From: Leptasterias polaris
Taxonomy: Eukaryota > Echinodermata > Asteroidea > Forcipulatida > Asteriidae
Length of the DNA stretch: 64,000 nucleotides
Assembly: GCA_037783415.1 (NCBI GenBank)
Contig: JAZGTN010000016.1
Span: 679,001-743,000, forward strand
Reading direction: 5' to 3'
The notes below the pieces were generated by a model. It did not search any database. It was not told the DNA's origin and worked only from the letters and a program-made list of their open reading frames with translations. Position 1 is the stretch's first letter, and every line of letters starts with the position of its first letter. This document shows, piece by piece, positions 1-11,700 of the stretch. Both the position numbers and the translations under genes were made by a program.

Positions 1-151
1 AATATTTGCAAAGATATTTGCGACATCACAAATATTTGCAAAGATATTTGCAAAGATATTTGCAAAGATATTTGTGACATCACTAATATTTGCAAAGATA
101 TTTGCAAAGATATTTGCGACATCGCAAATATTTGCAAAGATATTTGCAACA
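1..151. repeat. AT-rich satellite tract, units of GCAAAGATATTT / GCGACATC
   Basis: Short direct repeats of gcaaagatattt and gcgacatcgcaaat run from the window edge to about 151 and stop exactly where block A sequence begins (gcaacagctaa). The same motif fills the centre of the palindromic element at 19798-19962. The repeats are contiguous, with no unique spacers. The full extent is cut off by the window edge. Confidence 0.85.
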
Positions 152-1408
152 GCTAAATCTATTTTCTTCTACAAAACAACTAGGCCTACTCATAAAGTCG
201 CTGTTCTAGGATGAAAATGTGCGTCAAACTTCCTGAAAAACACAACAAAACAACAGTGTCAATGACGAACGTTTTAATCTTGACTGCTGTAGTGTTTGAC
301 GCTATCATGTAGGGCCCAGATAATGAGACAGTTGCATTGTGTGACAAAAATGAAATACTTCCCAAGTTCAAGTTGCCAGAAATAGACCAGAAATAAATTG
401 GTCTATGGGCCTACAACAGAAGTTAAAACATTGTTTTCTTCTTCACTTCGCAGGTCAGCATTTCAGAAGTAGGGACCCTACTTCCTCAGTCACGATGAAA
501 GTAAATGAAATACTCTTCCACCAGTGGCAGATGAGCTTACCTTTGACTAACTGAATTCCACTACACTTTTTCAAACAGCCTTATATAAACTACAGCAAAA
601 GCCAGAGTCTAAAAGAAAACCATCGACAAGGCCTGAAAGTCAAATCCATTATGAAGTGGTGAACACTTCGACTGCGACCTTATTTAGGATACCGCTGTAT
701 CAGTACGTTGCAGAGACCCAAAACTGGCATAAACGCAACGGGAGTGATCGATCGATAGAGGGTGTACGTGCTGTGTGTTTAGTGGAAGAGAGGGCTGCGG
801 CCAAGGAGGAATTTGAAGGAATCAACTGACTCAGCTTGAATTTTCCTCCAGGTGGTCCCCAGTCAATTATTGTTCTATTGACGAATGAGTCAATTATTGT
901 TCTATTGACGAATGAGTACTTGAATTGTTTGGTGTTGCACCGAGGAACTTAGAAGCATTACTAAACCAGTCACTAGTTTTATCGAGTCTAGTGACCACCA
1001 TCACGTCGAATGAAACGTGTAACGTTTCTGCAAAGCAAGCCAGGTGTCTGTTTTTGTTATAAGACAACTAGCAAAATACCCGGCTCTTCTGATAAGATCT
1101 TCAAATACGAACAAATCGAAGCAACTGTTCTTCGACACGAATTTAGTACACCCAAACCGAAACTACTGACACGTGGGAACCAAATCAAAACAATTGATGA
1201 ACTGCTCGAGAAGACGCGAAAGAACCCAGGTTCAGCTTATGCCACATAATATCTGGTCAACTAACTGTGGAGATTAAACCACACTAGCTATTGTCAGTAT
1301 TTGGTTTTCGGTATTTGGTTTTGACTGAGTTTCTAAAGTTTACACTGAATCCTTGTCTTTGTGTTTCATTTCCAACTTTTAAAAGAAGAGAAATAAATAA
1401 ATGCTGCG
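152..1408 (+). other. Conserved 5' flank of propeller-nuclease gene A
   Basis: This region is closely related to 17085-18344 and 43600-44756, each directly upstream of a paralogue. A tract ending tttccaacttttaaaag just before aagagaaataaataaatgctgcgATG could be a 3' splice acceptor for a leader intron, but no matching donor can be fixed. A 79-codon ORF at 1010-1249 is open only in this copy: the start ATG is missing in C and the frame breaks in B. I therefore read the flank as promoter and leader sequence rather than coding. Confidence 0.5.
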
Positions 1409-2629
1409 ATGGCAAACAAGGAGCACCCCTACTTATACATCAAATCTCTTTTGTCAAGGCCGACCGATCTATGCAAGCAAAAAACTGAAGTAACGTTTTT
1501 CAAGAAGAGAAACACTCAGTTTTCGTTTGCATATGACGTTTCTGCATTCACTGGGAGTATATTTGTGTTAGATACTGGCACTGGATACTTAGTTTATGTA
1601 GAATTTGACAAAGAAGGCTTAGTAGGCCGAAGAGAAGACATTAACGAGGGTAACTGTCTCATAGTTTGTCTGGACGGGAAGGTTGTCAAGAACTTTGCAA
1701 ATGATTTTGCGTTCACACTACCAGGCAAACCATTCTGTATTGCAGTGGGTACCATTAATAACTCAAAGCTAATTGCAATTAGTTTTCCTGACGAAGGGAA
1801 GATTAGACTTTACGGTGAACAAGGAGACATACAGAAAACACTGCCAGCCCCCTCTTTCCTTGGGTATTTCACTATTAGCAAAGGCTGCTTTACCTACACC
1901 ACAAGTAACAAAATAGTATCTATAAAAAGGTACCCTCGCAACATTGTATTTAAAAAAACACCTCTCACTACGCCTCGTTGCATATGTTGTGACAATGATG
2001 GCTACATCTATGTTACTGTAAAGAGAAAGAGATGGAGTGGAATTGACCGTTTCGATCGGTATGGAGCATACCTGGGATGTGTTATTAATGATTGTGGTAA
2101 ACCGTATGGTATCACACTCACACCATCTGGTGATCTCATAGTGGCTGTGAATAAATCTTATAAGATCTATAAAGTTCCTCCCCCTAGGGGAATGTTTAAG
2201 TGCTCTGGAACATGCATTGTATGCAGGACCCATGTCAAGGAGTCATCCTCCTTCACATCTTTCAAGACTAATGAGAAATACCCGATCCAGGCTAACATTA
2301 CCTGCACCACCAAAAACATAATCTATCTGATTACTTGCAAGCACTGTGAGATTCAATATGTTGGTGCGACAATGAAACCCTTGTCTGAGAGAATAGAAGG
2401 TCACAGAACAGCAATCAATAAGAAGCCGGAGAAGAGCCCCATTAATAGGCACTACAATACCGAAGGTCATTCCAATGACGATATGGTTTTGCAAGGTATT
2501 GAGTCACTTGGTGAACATACAACCAAAGGCAGTATTGAAGCGAGAGAAACTTTCTGGATAATTGAACTTCAAACCAGGATCGAAGACGGTGGTCTGAATA
2601 AGAGGATACAACCTGCAGGCCCACACTAA
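1409..2629 (+). CDS. Chimeric NHL-like beta-propeller / PLE-type GIY-YIG nuclease, copy A
   Basis: Intronless 406-residue protein. The start is chosen because the ATG after atgctgcg is conserved in all three copies. Residues about 30-260 carry propeller-like repeats; the clearest blades have the NHL pattern PR.ICCDNDGYIYVTV...GIDRFDRYGAYLG and then P.GITLTPSGDLIVA...YKIYK. A Cys-rich linker follows (C265, C269, C272, C299). The GIY-YIG core is IYLI at 305-308, C310 and C313, QYVG at 316-319, R328 in the ERIEGHR motif, catalytic-type Glu E380 in RETFW, and N397 in GLN. The linker and nuclease match the C-terminus of Penelope-like elements, but no reverse transcriptase lies in or near the ORF. 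Relative to copies B and C the original stop is lost, adding a short tail (IQPAGPH). NHL blades usually bind protein or RNA, and PLE GIY-YIG domains nick DNA. The cellular role of the fusion is unknown. It could be a domesticated retroelement nuclease or part of an undescribed mobile element. Confidence 0.85.
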   Translation: MANKEHPYLYIKSLLSRPTDLCKQKTEVTFFKKRNTQFSFAYDVSAFTGSIFVLDTGTGYLVYVEFDKEGLVGRREDINEGNCLIVCLDGKVVKNFANDFAFTLPGKPFCIAVGTINNSKLIAISFPDEGKIRLYGEQGDIQKTLPAPSFLGYFTISKGCFTYTTSNKIVSIKRYPRNIVFKKTPLTTPRCICCDNDGYIYVTVKRKRWSGIDRFDRYGAYLGCVINDCGKPYGITLTPSGDLIVAVNKSYKIYKVPPPRGMFKCSGTCIVCRTHVKESSSFTSFKTNEKYPIQANITCTTKNIIYLITCKHCEIQYVGATMKPLSERIEGHRTAINKKPEKSPINRHYNTEGHSNDDMVLQGIESLGEHTTKGSIEARETFWIIELQTRIEDGGLNKRIQPAGPH

Positions 2630-2676
2630 CATGTTCTGGGTTACACCCCTATATTCCGACACCCCTATTGTATCTT

Positions 2677-2694
2677 CCTAACCCTAACCCTAGC
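2677..2694 (+). repeat. Short telomere-like CCCTAA tract after gene A
   Basis: The sequence cctaaccctaaccctagc lies about 50 bases after the stop codon. Slightly varied versions occur at the same place after gene B (19659-19676) and gene C (46073-46090). It has about two and a half CCCTAA units, so it could be chance or part of an old 3' end. Confidence 0.6.
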
Positions 2695-3339
2695 ATGTAA
2701 ATTATGAGATTTTCGGAACATATGGGTCGGAACATAGAGCCGTCACCGAGCCTACATTTAGAACTCAGTTTCGTAGAGTCTACATGCAAATGTATATCCG
2801 AATTTTCAGTTCAAACGTGAATGATTCGGAATTACCCCCCATCCTTTGCGTATTCTCACCTCCTTGGTACACAGCTTGATCCGAGTACAATGGTACTTGA
2901 GTGTGTTCGCTTTTGGGTGGCATGGCTGCATTACGTACAGCCATAGAGCAAGTCCTTGCTCTATGGTACAACAACCAACACCTTTGTGAAAACACCTGCT
3001 CAAATTATATTATACAACTATTATTGTGAATACATATAAATACAGTGCATTTGAAGTAATGACAGAGTAAAGGTTTTACTGCACTAACCTGAGGATATAT
3101 TTGAAGTATACTTAAAACGGCGTACATACAGAGGCTACATGCACAGAATACACTAAACTATTGAGCAAGGACTAATTATATAAACCAAAGCATACACATG
3201 TGTCTCCTTTGGCAGTCTTGTAGTGTTGTGTGTGTTGGCACATCAAGCGGTGAACCATTCTAATAAACTGTCTTGCCTAATATTTGGGTGCCTTGGCACA
3301 TGTAGGCAATATCCAGATTTGTTGACACTTATATTGTAC

Positions 3340-3500
3340 GACACAAAGGTTAGATAAATGGTTTGTCTGACATAAGGTGTCGGACATTTCTGTGACAAAA
3401 TGGGTCTGGCACCATGGTTTGTCAGACACAAGGTGTCGAACATATTGGTTTGTCGGACCAATGAGTCGGAGATAATGATTAGTGGACACTGTCAGTGATT
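3340..3500 (+). repeat. Cluster of GGTTTGTC-GACA-AAGGTGTCG motifs, block A
   Basis: A motif close to ggtttgtcggacataagg, followed by tgtcgaaca or tgtcggaca, is repeated several times with small changes. The same array recurs at about 21225-21355 (B) and 46760-46890 (C). Both strands have short open frames here, but they are not conserved between the copies. No function is evident. Confidence 0.6.
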
Positions 3501-3674
3501 TAGTGATTTATATAATGGTCGTATGTCGGACTTCGTGGGTCGAATCATTCTTTTGACTCATTGAGTTGGACATTGCAGTGGTCCAAATCTACCGTTGTCG
3601 GACACATTGGTCTATTCCATTCCGGACAATTGCGTGGTACACATACATATTTAAGACCTCTGTTATAAGAATGC

Positions 3675-4990
3675 CTTAAAGTGACACGTTGCCTTCGAGT
3701 TTGGCGCTTTGGGCTTCGGTGGATTTGGGCTTTGGCGGATTTGGCGCTTTGGGCTTTATCTCACCAGGATATCTGAACCACATCTCTCCGATTATGTGCC
3801 AACTCCATTGGCTTCCAGTCAGTAAAAGAATAACTTACAAAGTCTTGCTGCTGACATTTAAGATCCTTATCGGCGAGGTTCCTTCATATCTCTGATCTCT
3901 TGTCCCTGTACAATCCGCCACGGGCTTTTAAGATCCACCACTCAGAAATTACTTTGTGCGATGCCCAGCAAGACTTTAACCAAACCTACGGAATGAGTTT
4001 TTCTGTCATTGCACCTAAGTTTGGTCGTTTGTTTTATTTCCATTCATACTTTCATACATACAGATAAATAATGATTAATAATCAATACAAAATATATCAA
4101 AAATTGTAAAACAATACAGTATGAATGAGGGTGACATCCAGAGAAGGACTGGCCTTCTGTAGTGGAGCACCTGATGAGACTGCGGTCAGAGTAAAAAAAA
4201 ATTGGAAAATACCAGCAATGAGTTCCCAGGTTGGGTTAATGTCGTAAGTTATGGAACTCAGTACCGTTTGACATCAGAAACTCTTCTACGATTGCGCGAT
4301 TCCAGTCGTGCCTCAAAACTCACCTTTTGAAATCAGCTTATGGTATTTAACTATGCGCTGATCTTTTATTGCTATTCAGCTTTTTTGAACAATTCCAGTG
4401 ATTTTATTTTGTGTTTTTTAAGAATTAAGTGTACTTTATCTGCGTATGGTATTTTATTGTGCGCCTATCTTTGATCGCTATTCTGCTGGTCGTACAATTC
4501 CAGTATTGTTTATCTTGTGTTTGTTTGTTGGTTGTATTAAAGGGACTTTACTGTTTCTTATTTTAACCTCGCTTTTGCTTTTTATTAATTGTTTTGTTTT
4601 GTACAGTTTTTTTTATATCGGTTTACTCTTGTAATTGGGTTTTACTTGTTAGTGTTTTTCCTTGCCTTTGGCTGGATTATTGGTATTTTCTATTATTGTC
4701 TCATTTGGTCTTGTTTCTGTATATATATTCCACTAATTTGTACAGCGCATATAGACCTCTTGTTTTATGCGATTCATAAATGTTTGGTATTATTATTATC
4801 ATTAATATTAATAAAAATTGTTTTTTATGAAGTGAATTTGGTTGGAAAGTTGTTTCAAAAGTAGAATAATAATGATCCACGCCAACATAACTCGAAATTG
4901 TGTGGTTTTCTTTTTGCCTCGTGGACTGGCAGTCCGCCATTTTGCAGAGCAAAATGGCGGAGCGTGTTTTGGCGGTTTTAAGGAATCTCT
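3675..4990 (+). mobile_element. 5'-truncated L2/CR1-like LINE tail nested in a TTAA-type TIR element, block A
   Basis: The outer element starts with TTAAAGTGACACGTTGCC at 3675 and resumes at about 4845 with ggttggaaagttgtttcaaaagtagaa and the hairpin ccgccattttgc...gcaaaatggcgg. The insert from about 3735 to 4825 reads as the C-terminus of a LINE ORF2: HISPIMCQLHWLPVSKRI, YKVLLLTFKILIGE, then after a frameshift an SVPFDIRNSSTIARFQ-like segment, a gcgcatatagacc 3' UTR and an ATT-rich tail. The same nested structure is present in blocks B and C, so the insertion predates the duplication. Confidence 0.75.
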
Positions 4991-5782
4991 AATGAAGTTT
5001 TAAAACAAAACTGTTGAGTAATTTGACATTTTATTTTACATGTGATTGTAATTTCAAGTTGACATATAATTATTTGAATACTGTACTGACATAAAATTTA
5101 AGTGTGAAAATCTGTAACATTATTTCAATAATGGGTCTGACGCATCTGTGTGATGACAATTTTTAAAACTTTTGTCTCGACCTGGATACTCAAATGTACA
5201 TGTATACTTTTGTCGTAAGATCTAAAAAAAGAAAAAACAAATGTAAACCATAGTTTTATTTTAGTTCTGTAAATAATGAACAAAGGTTCAGGTATTGTCT
5301 GTAACAATAACAAACTGTATAGGCGTCGTTCCACGTGCCTCGCCTTACACCAACAGTGTATACATGTGTCCGTTTTTTACGTGTTGTACAGAACCGTAAC
5401 ACCACTAGGAAAAATCTATGATCGTGTTACACCACAACAGCAGAGATTCGACACTTGAAAAAACCCCGGGTCAGAATTGATCCGAGTCCCAGGAAGCCGG
5501 ACCCAAAATGAAAAAAGAAAATTGCGTTATTTTGACCCAATCCTGTGTCATTTAGACAAATATTCCGGATAGTACTGACCCAGAAATTGGTCAGGCCACA
5601 CTGGGCCAAGATTCGGCTCAATTCAGACCAAGGAGTTGTGAGAGTGTAACGTCCACAAAAGCCCCCACTTCTTTGACATCCATTTTGACCTAACTCACTC
5701 AGTCATCTCATCTTTGTTGTGTCAACTTGGGAGTCGATGTCACTATGTGTTATACAGAGTAGTGCTTATTAAAGGAGACAGG

Positions 5783-6133
5783 GAGCAAGTTCGATTGCGC
5801 GCCGTAGTTAACTAAAGGTCGTCTATTTTGACTCGAACCCAGGCTGGTCGACCATTGGTTGACTACTGTGGTCGACCATTTGGAACCACCTTCAGGACCA
5901 TGATGTATTTCGTGGTCCCGATAGCCTCATTCCATGCTAACAATTGTAAAGCGAAGAAGGGAACCAGTGACACATAGCAAAAAGGCGGAAGAAGGCAATG
6001 GAATTGTTTAACACTGTATCGATTGTTGACTAGACTTCCAAAAGAGTCGCTCGCATGAGTACGTCACTGCACATGAACGTTGCTAGTCTGTGGTCAATTA
6101 CAGGTCGACTAATGTGTGCACTCAAACTTGCTC
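5783..6133. mobile_element. TIR segment (GAGCAAGTTCGATTGCGC ends), block A orientation
   Basis: The left end gagcaagttcgattgcgc is mirrored at the right by gcactcaaacttgctc. The interior carries ggtcgaccattggttgactac and the segment around acttccaaaagagtcg. The corresponding part of block C (49461-50295) is in the opposite orientation and about 480 bases longer. This fits a TIR element whose interior flipped, or a local inversion between repeated ends. Confidence 0.55.
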
Positions 6134-6910
6134 AGGGAGAGTTCACTCCCACAATGACGAGCGTGTTAGAGTGGGATGTTGGTTCTGAGGGGTCAGTTGA
6201 CAATACTAGTAGACCCAATAACAATACTTTCAAAATAACGGAATCCCGATGCCGACAACAAAGTATAGTTATTGATTCATTCACAAGTTTAGTTATTGAT
6301 TCATTAAACATCGATAACCAAAATGTGTATACATCTTAAAACACGGTCACAAGTTGTAAAGCCCAAATTTTGTGACAACTTACAAAAGCTGCCTCCAGGC
6401 AAAGTTAGACCATCTGAATTGAGGATTTAGCTACGGCTACGGATGTTGCTAATGGTGCTGTCCTATACTTCAATGCTTCAACTAACGATGATGACGCGCG
6501 GCGATCCAGCCGTAGCAGTGGCCGTAGCTGCAATTGAACACGGCCGTAACTTGTTGAGAGGCATGTTGGCAAATGAGCTAAGGCGCCACCATGCGTTTAA
6601 TACATCAAAGTAAAATCTGATAATTATTTGTTGTTTATAGCCCTCCCCCCCCCCCCACTTTTAGTACGCAGTCCTGATGTTTGTAACAGTGTTGAGCCAG
6701 CAGGTTTTTTAGTACATGTTTTAATCAGTACATACAATTATCTTAACTCTGCCTCTGGCTGCGATGACGTTTGTATAAGTAACTCATTTCCATTCAATTC
6801 ATTTCAATAATTGGGGCAGTGCAAAAGATTGCAAGATTGCAATGTTATATCATGGAGCAATAATATTGCTCCATGGTTTAATGGAGTTCCTTCAGGGCCG
6901 CCGTAGAGCA

Positions 6911-7379
6911 AGGTCAACACATTACTCCACTCGCATCACTAGTTTCTTCTCAGAATCACCACTTATTCCTGGAATAATGCAGGCACGCGGTTGACACAAT
7001 CATGCAAGCCAGCTTAACACTTGCAAGCCATCTTAACAATTTTGTTGAGTGTTTTTCTTGGCCCTGATCAATTTCATTTGTTGAAATGAGCTCAGTTTTA
7101 GTTCGTGCACGTCTGATGTCAAAATAATAGTAAAAACGCCCTCTCTTTAATATCTGGACATTATTATTATAGAAAGCCCCTTTTAAATACTCTACAACAG
7201 TGCTCTGCTGTGAACTTAATGATTTCATGGGGTGCAACATGTGTTGCATCCAATGGTCGGTCAAAGTCCGTGTGAGAGAGGGGGGGGGGGGGGGGGGGAC
7301 AACTTGCCTTTATCATTTCAGGAAGGAGTGGTGATTTTGAGAAGAAACTAGGGATGCGAGTGGAGTAGTGTGATGACCT
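6911..7379. repeat. Inverted-repeat insertion, 59-bp arms, block A only
   Basis: The arm 6911-6969 (aggtcaacacattactccac...) is the near-exact reverse complement of 7321-7379. The right arm belongs to the sequence shared with block C (about 51043-51105), so the left arm and the middle are extra in A. A 22-base G run lies at about 7278-7299. The structure looks like a foldback duplication and contains no convincing gene. Confidence 0.6.
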
Positions 7380-7740
7380 TGTTATCTCGTAAATATTTTC
7401 ATTGTTTGTGCTTTTGCAGCATTCTCCGCCCGATTGTGTGCTTCATTAATCGCAAACATTGCTTTATTTTCTTGGGAGGGTCAGTACTCGACAAGCTCTG
7501 CTTTTTTATGGGCCCCTCCACTTCCATTTTCAAGTGTTTTTTTGTTTTGTTTTGCTTTGTGTTGTATATATTTATTTACTTATTCTTTGTCTACCTTCCA
7601 GTCGTTATTAAATGTTTATCTTCCATTTGTTTATTGTGTATGGTTTGGAAATAAAGAGAATTGGGAAAACTTGGCCGGGGAAGTCCAGCCTAGTCCCGAA
7701 GTACGTAACAGAAAGCAAACTTCAATATATGACGCCTGAC

Positions 7741-8789
7741 GTTATTAACGTTTAAGTTTGCTTTAAAACTTTCAAATTGACCTTAATTTCTGGCAATTAG
7801 GCAACATTTGCTCGGGCTATTTTATTAAAATGGCTGGATTACTTCTCATAAACCGGTTAACATTTTACACCACTATAAAGCTTACACATAGAGCTACATT
7901 TCTATCTAATTTGTTACATCCAACGAGGTTTTGGAAAAAGTTGAGACCATTTTTAGATTTCATATTTTATTTATACAAGGTTGACCGATTTTATATAGGG
8001 TCGAGTTGATGGGGTATAGTAAAATTTTGCAAATGAAGACATGTAATGACAGACTTTGTACTTAAGAGCAATCTTAACTCTTTGTGAAATCGAGCCCCAG
8101 AGCTCGATAAAGCAGGCAAAGCCTAAGTCACCCATATTGTGACTGATTGCCAGTTCCTCTTGATCTAAAGATAAACAGCGGAACGGAACAGTTAGAGTTG
8201 TTGCATCTCATTACAAGTCTCAGAAAGGAGGTGTCGTTGCCTGTTTAGGACCTCCCCAAGACACTTATACACACCTTTTACATTGTAACGTCACAGCCTG
8301 TAAAATTCAAAGCAAAAACAGATAGCCACAGTTTGTAACAGTGTTACACAAAATGTGTTCAAAAAATAGTGATGAAATTGTTGGAATCATGTAATTTTCC
8401 GTTGAAACTTTTCAGAAGTGTTGAATTTTGGTCACACCACCGATAGATTCGGCCGTCCATGCCAACTACGGCGGTTTGTTTAATCAACATTGGAAAAGGT
8501 CTATAATGCACAAAAACTCTCTTAATTATTAGATGGAAGAAAGTCGATTTATTGAGGCTACATCAAAGTGTTAGGTAACCGTAAATTCATCAGTGAGGAC
8601 CCTTAGGCCTGTCATGATGTAACTGTTTTGATTTTCTTCAGCTGTTCAACCCTGTTTCGATGCAGCAAAATGGTTTCTTTAAAATGGTACGAGAAGTACT
8701 GTCATTTTCACTGTGTATGTAAGCTTGTTTCTGATTTTGTTTGTTCAGTAGTGCGGAACGACTGCCTTATGGGAAAAACAGATTTATGT
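7741..8789. other. Unassigned intergenic sequence
   Basis: I see no conserved coding frame. The ORF at 8628-8870 overlaps the start of repeat R2 and is not preserved in the other R2 copies. Confidence 0.5.
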
Positions 8790-11700
8790 TGGCATTGTAC
8801 TAAGTGTTTTTATAAAAAGAACTTTGATCACAGCACACGGAGCCGGAAGCTACTACAATCTGCACCATAATATACGATCAGTTTCCTCCTTCACATTCGA
8901 GTTTCATTGAAGTTGGTTTTTCTCTTCTGACAAGTACAGCAGAATTCAACATCTTTCCCGTCATAACTCAAGTAAGTTGATACAAAATTAAGATCATAAT
9001 TTTAGGCGACTGTTCTGTAATTTTGTAAAAATTTAAAAGTGATATTCGATGATGAATACGCCTAAATCCACACTGACATGGGAAAGTTGGCAAAATACAT
9101 TACACGTTGAAATTTAACAACGAATCATTTCAACAAGCCTCTATGATTCTAATCCGATTTGTAAAATAAAAAGATTGTGCAATTGCAGTTAGCGCTATTT
9201 CCACAAATTTTCTGATTTTTAATTTTATATAATGAGTTGATTGATTAAAACCCTCTAGTCCCTGCATCGCCCGAGTTTGCTGTAAAGATGTTTAGTTTTC
9301 GAGAGTCTTGCAGTAAATTAATAGGCCTACAATCGTAGTTCAAATTTCATAAGATGCAAAAGGTTATTTATTTACGTACAATTTCCGTCCTATAATTTGT
9401 TAAATATTTCAAGTTCAGAAGTGATAAGTCCCTAGGGAACAATAAGTGCCTCTCTTGAACAGCTACCAGTAAATTTAATGGCGATTAATTCTCATAAGGT
9501 TTATTGTCTATCACCCGTGCAACCTCTGTGTAATTTCAGGCCTGTTACGGCATATCTATATCGCTTTACGCTTTTGGGCGGCTCTCGGCAGTCCACATTT
9601 TCTGTAAACTTTAGATTTAGTGCCACCATGTTAAGTTTACAGATAAATTTGTTTGCTCATAAAAGTATGGGGTAAAAATATAGTTTTGTTTTTCTTGCAT
9701 ATGATGTTAACATAACATACAAGTAAACGCAACTGTGTAAAATTTGCAGCAATTTACTGTTCTTTAATGTTGAAGTACATCTTTAAAACAATTTCACACA
9801 ACTCTTGTTGAAAAGAAATACACTAAATTAGAAAAGTTCTCTTGTGTTTTTCATATTATTGCATATTATTTCTAATAACATATGTATAAAGCTGTGAAAG
9901 ATTATATTTATATCAACCCTTTCCCACTAGATCTGCAAATCTTGAATTTTCTTCAATTCTTCCCAAAAACTTTGACAGATAAAAAATTTGCAAAAGAAAG
10001 TATTTTATTTAAAAACTCCAACAAATAGGGTCTACTAGAAATAATATTTAATTATAGCAACAAAATCAAAATTTTGGACATAATTATTCAGGAAGAATTA
10101 TGTTAAACCATTAAAAAAACAACTTCACTTTACATGCCAAGTGAACATAAAAATGATTATTGGTAAAAATAATTAAGATAACAATAATGAGATTAACTAT
10201 TATGATTGAATACTTTTTTGGATAGCAGTACTTGTTGTAGTGTTTGAGGGGGAAAATTGCTGCATAAATTATACCTAATACTTTGCAGGCAAAATTCATA
10301 AATTTAAAGGCCCTCACAGTTAAAGCCACTTGTGACGCAGTAAAAACTGCCATGTCTATGAAAGATTCAATTGTTGTTACGGTCGATTGATCATGTTTGG
10401 TGATTTACCTTTGTAGGCGGGGTTTCATGTGTTATTATTCCAGGTACCCAATGTTGTTGTATTTTTTCTATTCAGCTGTGTTGCACAATATTGCACTGAG
10501 GAAAACCCAGATAGAATTGACGTAAGTTTCGACCTTGACTGCTGTAGTTGATGAAAGGAGTAAACCTGCTGGGCATAATTTATAGAGCTGTTTATAAGCA
10601 TAAAAAGTAGCTATAAAGCACAACAATTGCTCACCACATTAAGTGTACCAACCAAAATACCATGTGATGTGCTGTAACTGGTGTCCTGCTCAGTTATTTT
10701 TGTTTAACAGAAAATTGTAATACAATGAATTTGGAGTCATGAGAAAACCAAGAAAAACTCCATTATGCATTTTTCAATGTTTTCAAACATCGAATTTTAT
10801 CACGCGTGATAAAGCCGAATTGTTTCCTTAAAATTATAGCATTTCAAGCGAAACTATATTTCGAGAAAAGTTTTCCACCATGACCATCTTTTTACCATGT
10901 AAGTTATGTGCACATCTGTGAACATTTAATGTTCAATCTTACCAATGTTGTACCCATCCTTTAACTACAAGATCTTTTCTGATTTGACCGGTTCACGTTG
11001 AGTGGCATTACAATTCAACTCTACACACTCCCAATACAACCTTTAAACCAGACATCCATATAACCAAAGAACAAACCAAAGTGACCACCTTTTGTCGAAT
11101 TAGCAATTCCTTTCGAAACTAACATCAGTTATGAAAGCAAACGTACCCAACAGAAACTTGCAAATCTTACCGAACGAGAGACCGCGTTTTTCAGTAAACG
11201 GCGTACGGGGAATGCTTGTTACATATTTCTAGAAGTATTTGATACATTTAAAACAAAACATGAAATTCCTCTTCGATTTGAAGTTTCTTTTCAATAACCT
11301 CCTTTTTAAGAGCAACCGGAGAAAAGAGTTTTCCGAAAAAATGTTAACAAATATTTGCAAAACCTTCACATAATTATTGAGCTTACAAACGCAACAGTTA
11401 TATGATTTTTAAATTGAAATGTTCTAACTTCGTGAAAAAAAAAAAAAAAAACCAATAAAATAGGTAACATTTTACACAAACAAATTGGCTATAATGCTTT
11501 GGTTTCAACTGCCTTCTCATTGAATTTCCTTTAACATTGACGTCATAAAATTATACCATGGTTGAAGTTATTATTCACACAATCATGAAACATGGTGAAC
11601 ATTTTTAAAGGGTATTATAGTGATTCACATAATATTCCTTGATTGGGTGTGTTTTTATGTAAATTCATGACAGAACTCGGTCCGCTATTTCTCAAGATGT

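Larger units (their letters stand above)
152..7740 (+). repeat. Segmental duplication block A
   Basis: Block A shares collinear sequence with block B (from about 17085) and block C (from about 43590), starting with gcaacagctaa. In order it holds the conserved 5' flank, the NHL/GIY-YIG gene, a downstream region with TGTCGGACA motifs, a LINE tail nested in a TTAA-type element, a gacccag-rich segment (about 5460-5640), and a segment up to about 7740 that B lacks but C retains. Local differences include a TIR segment at 5783-6133 that is inverted in C, and an extra inverted-repeat insertion at 6911-7379. The stretch 4990-5640 and the parts between named elements hold no gene I can recognise. Confidence 0.75.

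Noticed and set aside
1..151. CRISPR-like direct repeats
   Set aside because: The repeats are contiguous AT-rich satellite units without unique spacers, and the DNA is animal genomic.
1010..1249. 79-codon ORF upstream of gene A
   Set aside because: Not conserved: the start ATG is lost in block C and the frame is broken in block B, although the DNA itself is conserved.
4165..4200. Hammerhead ribozyme core CTGATGAG near the LINE tail
   Set aside because: No GAAA-containing partner or helix arrangement follows at a suitable distance.
7278..7299. Long homopolymer G and C runs (also 6646-6657, 35405-35417, 37693-37753, 40262-40285)
   Set aside because: Exact lengths are unreliable in sequencing; not treated as functional elements on their own.
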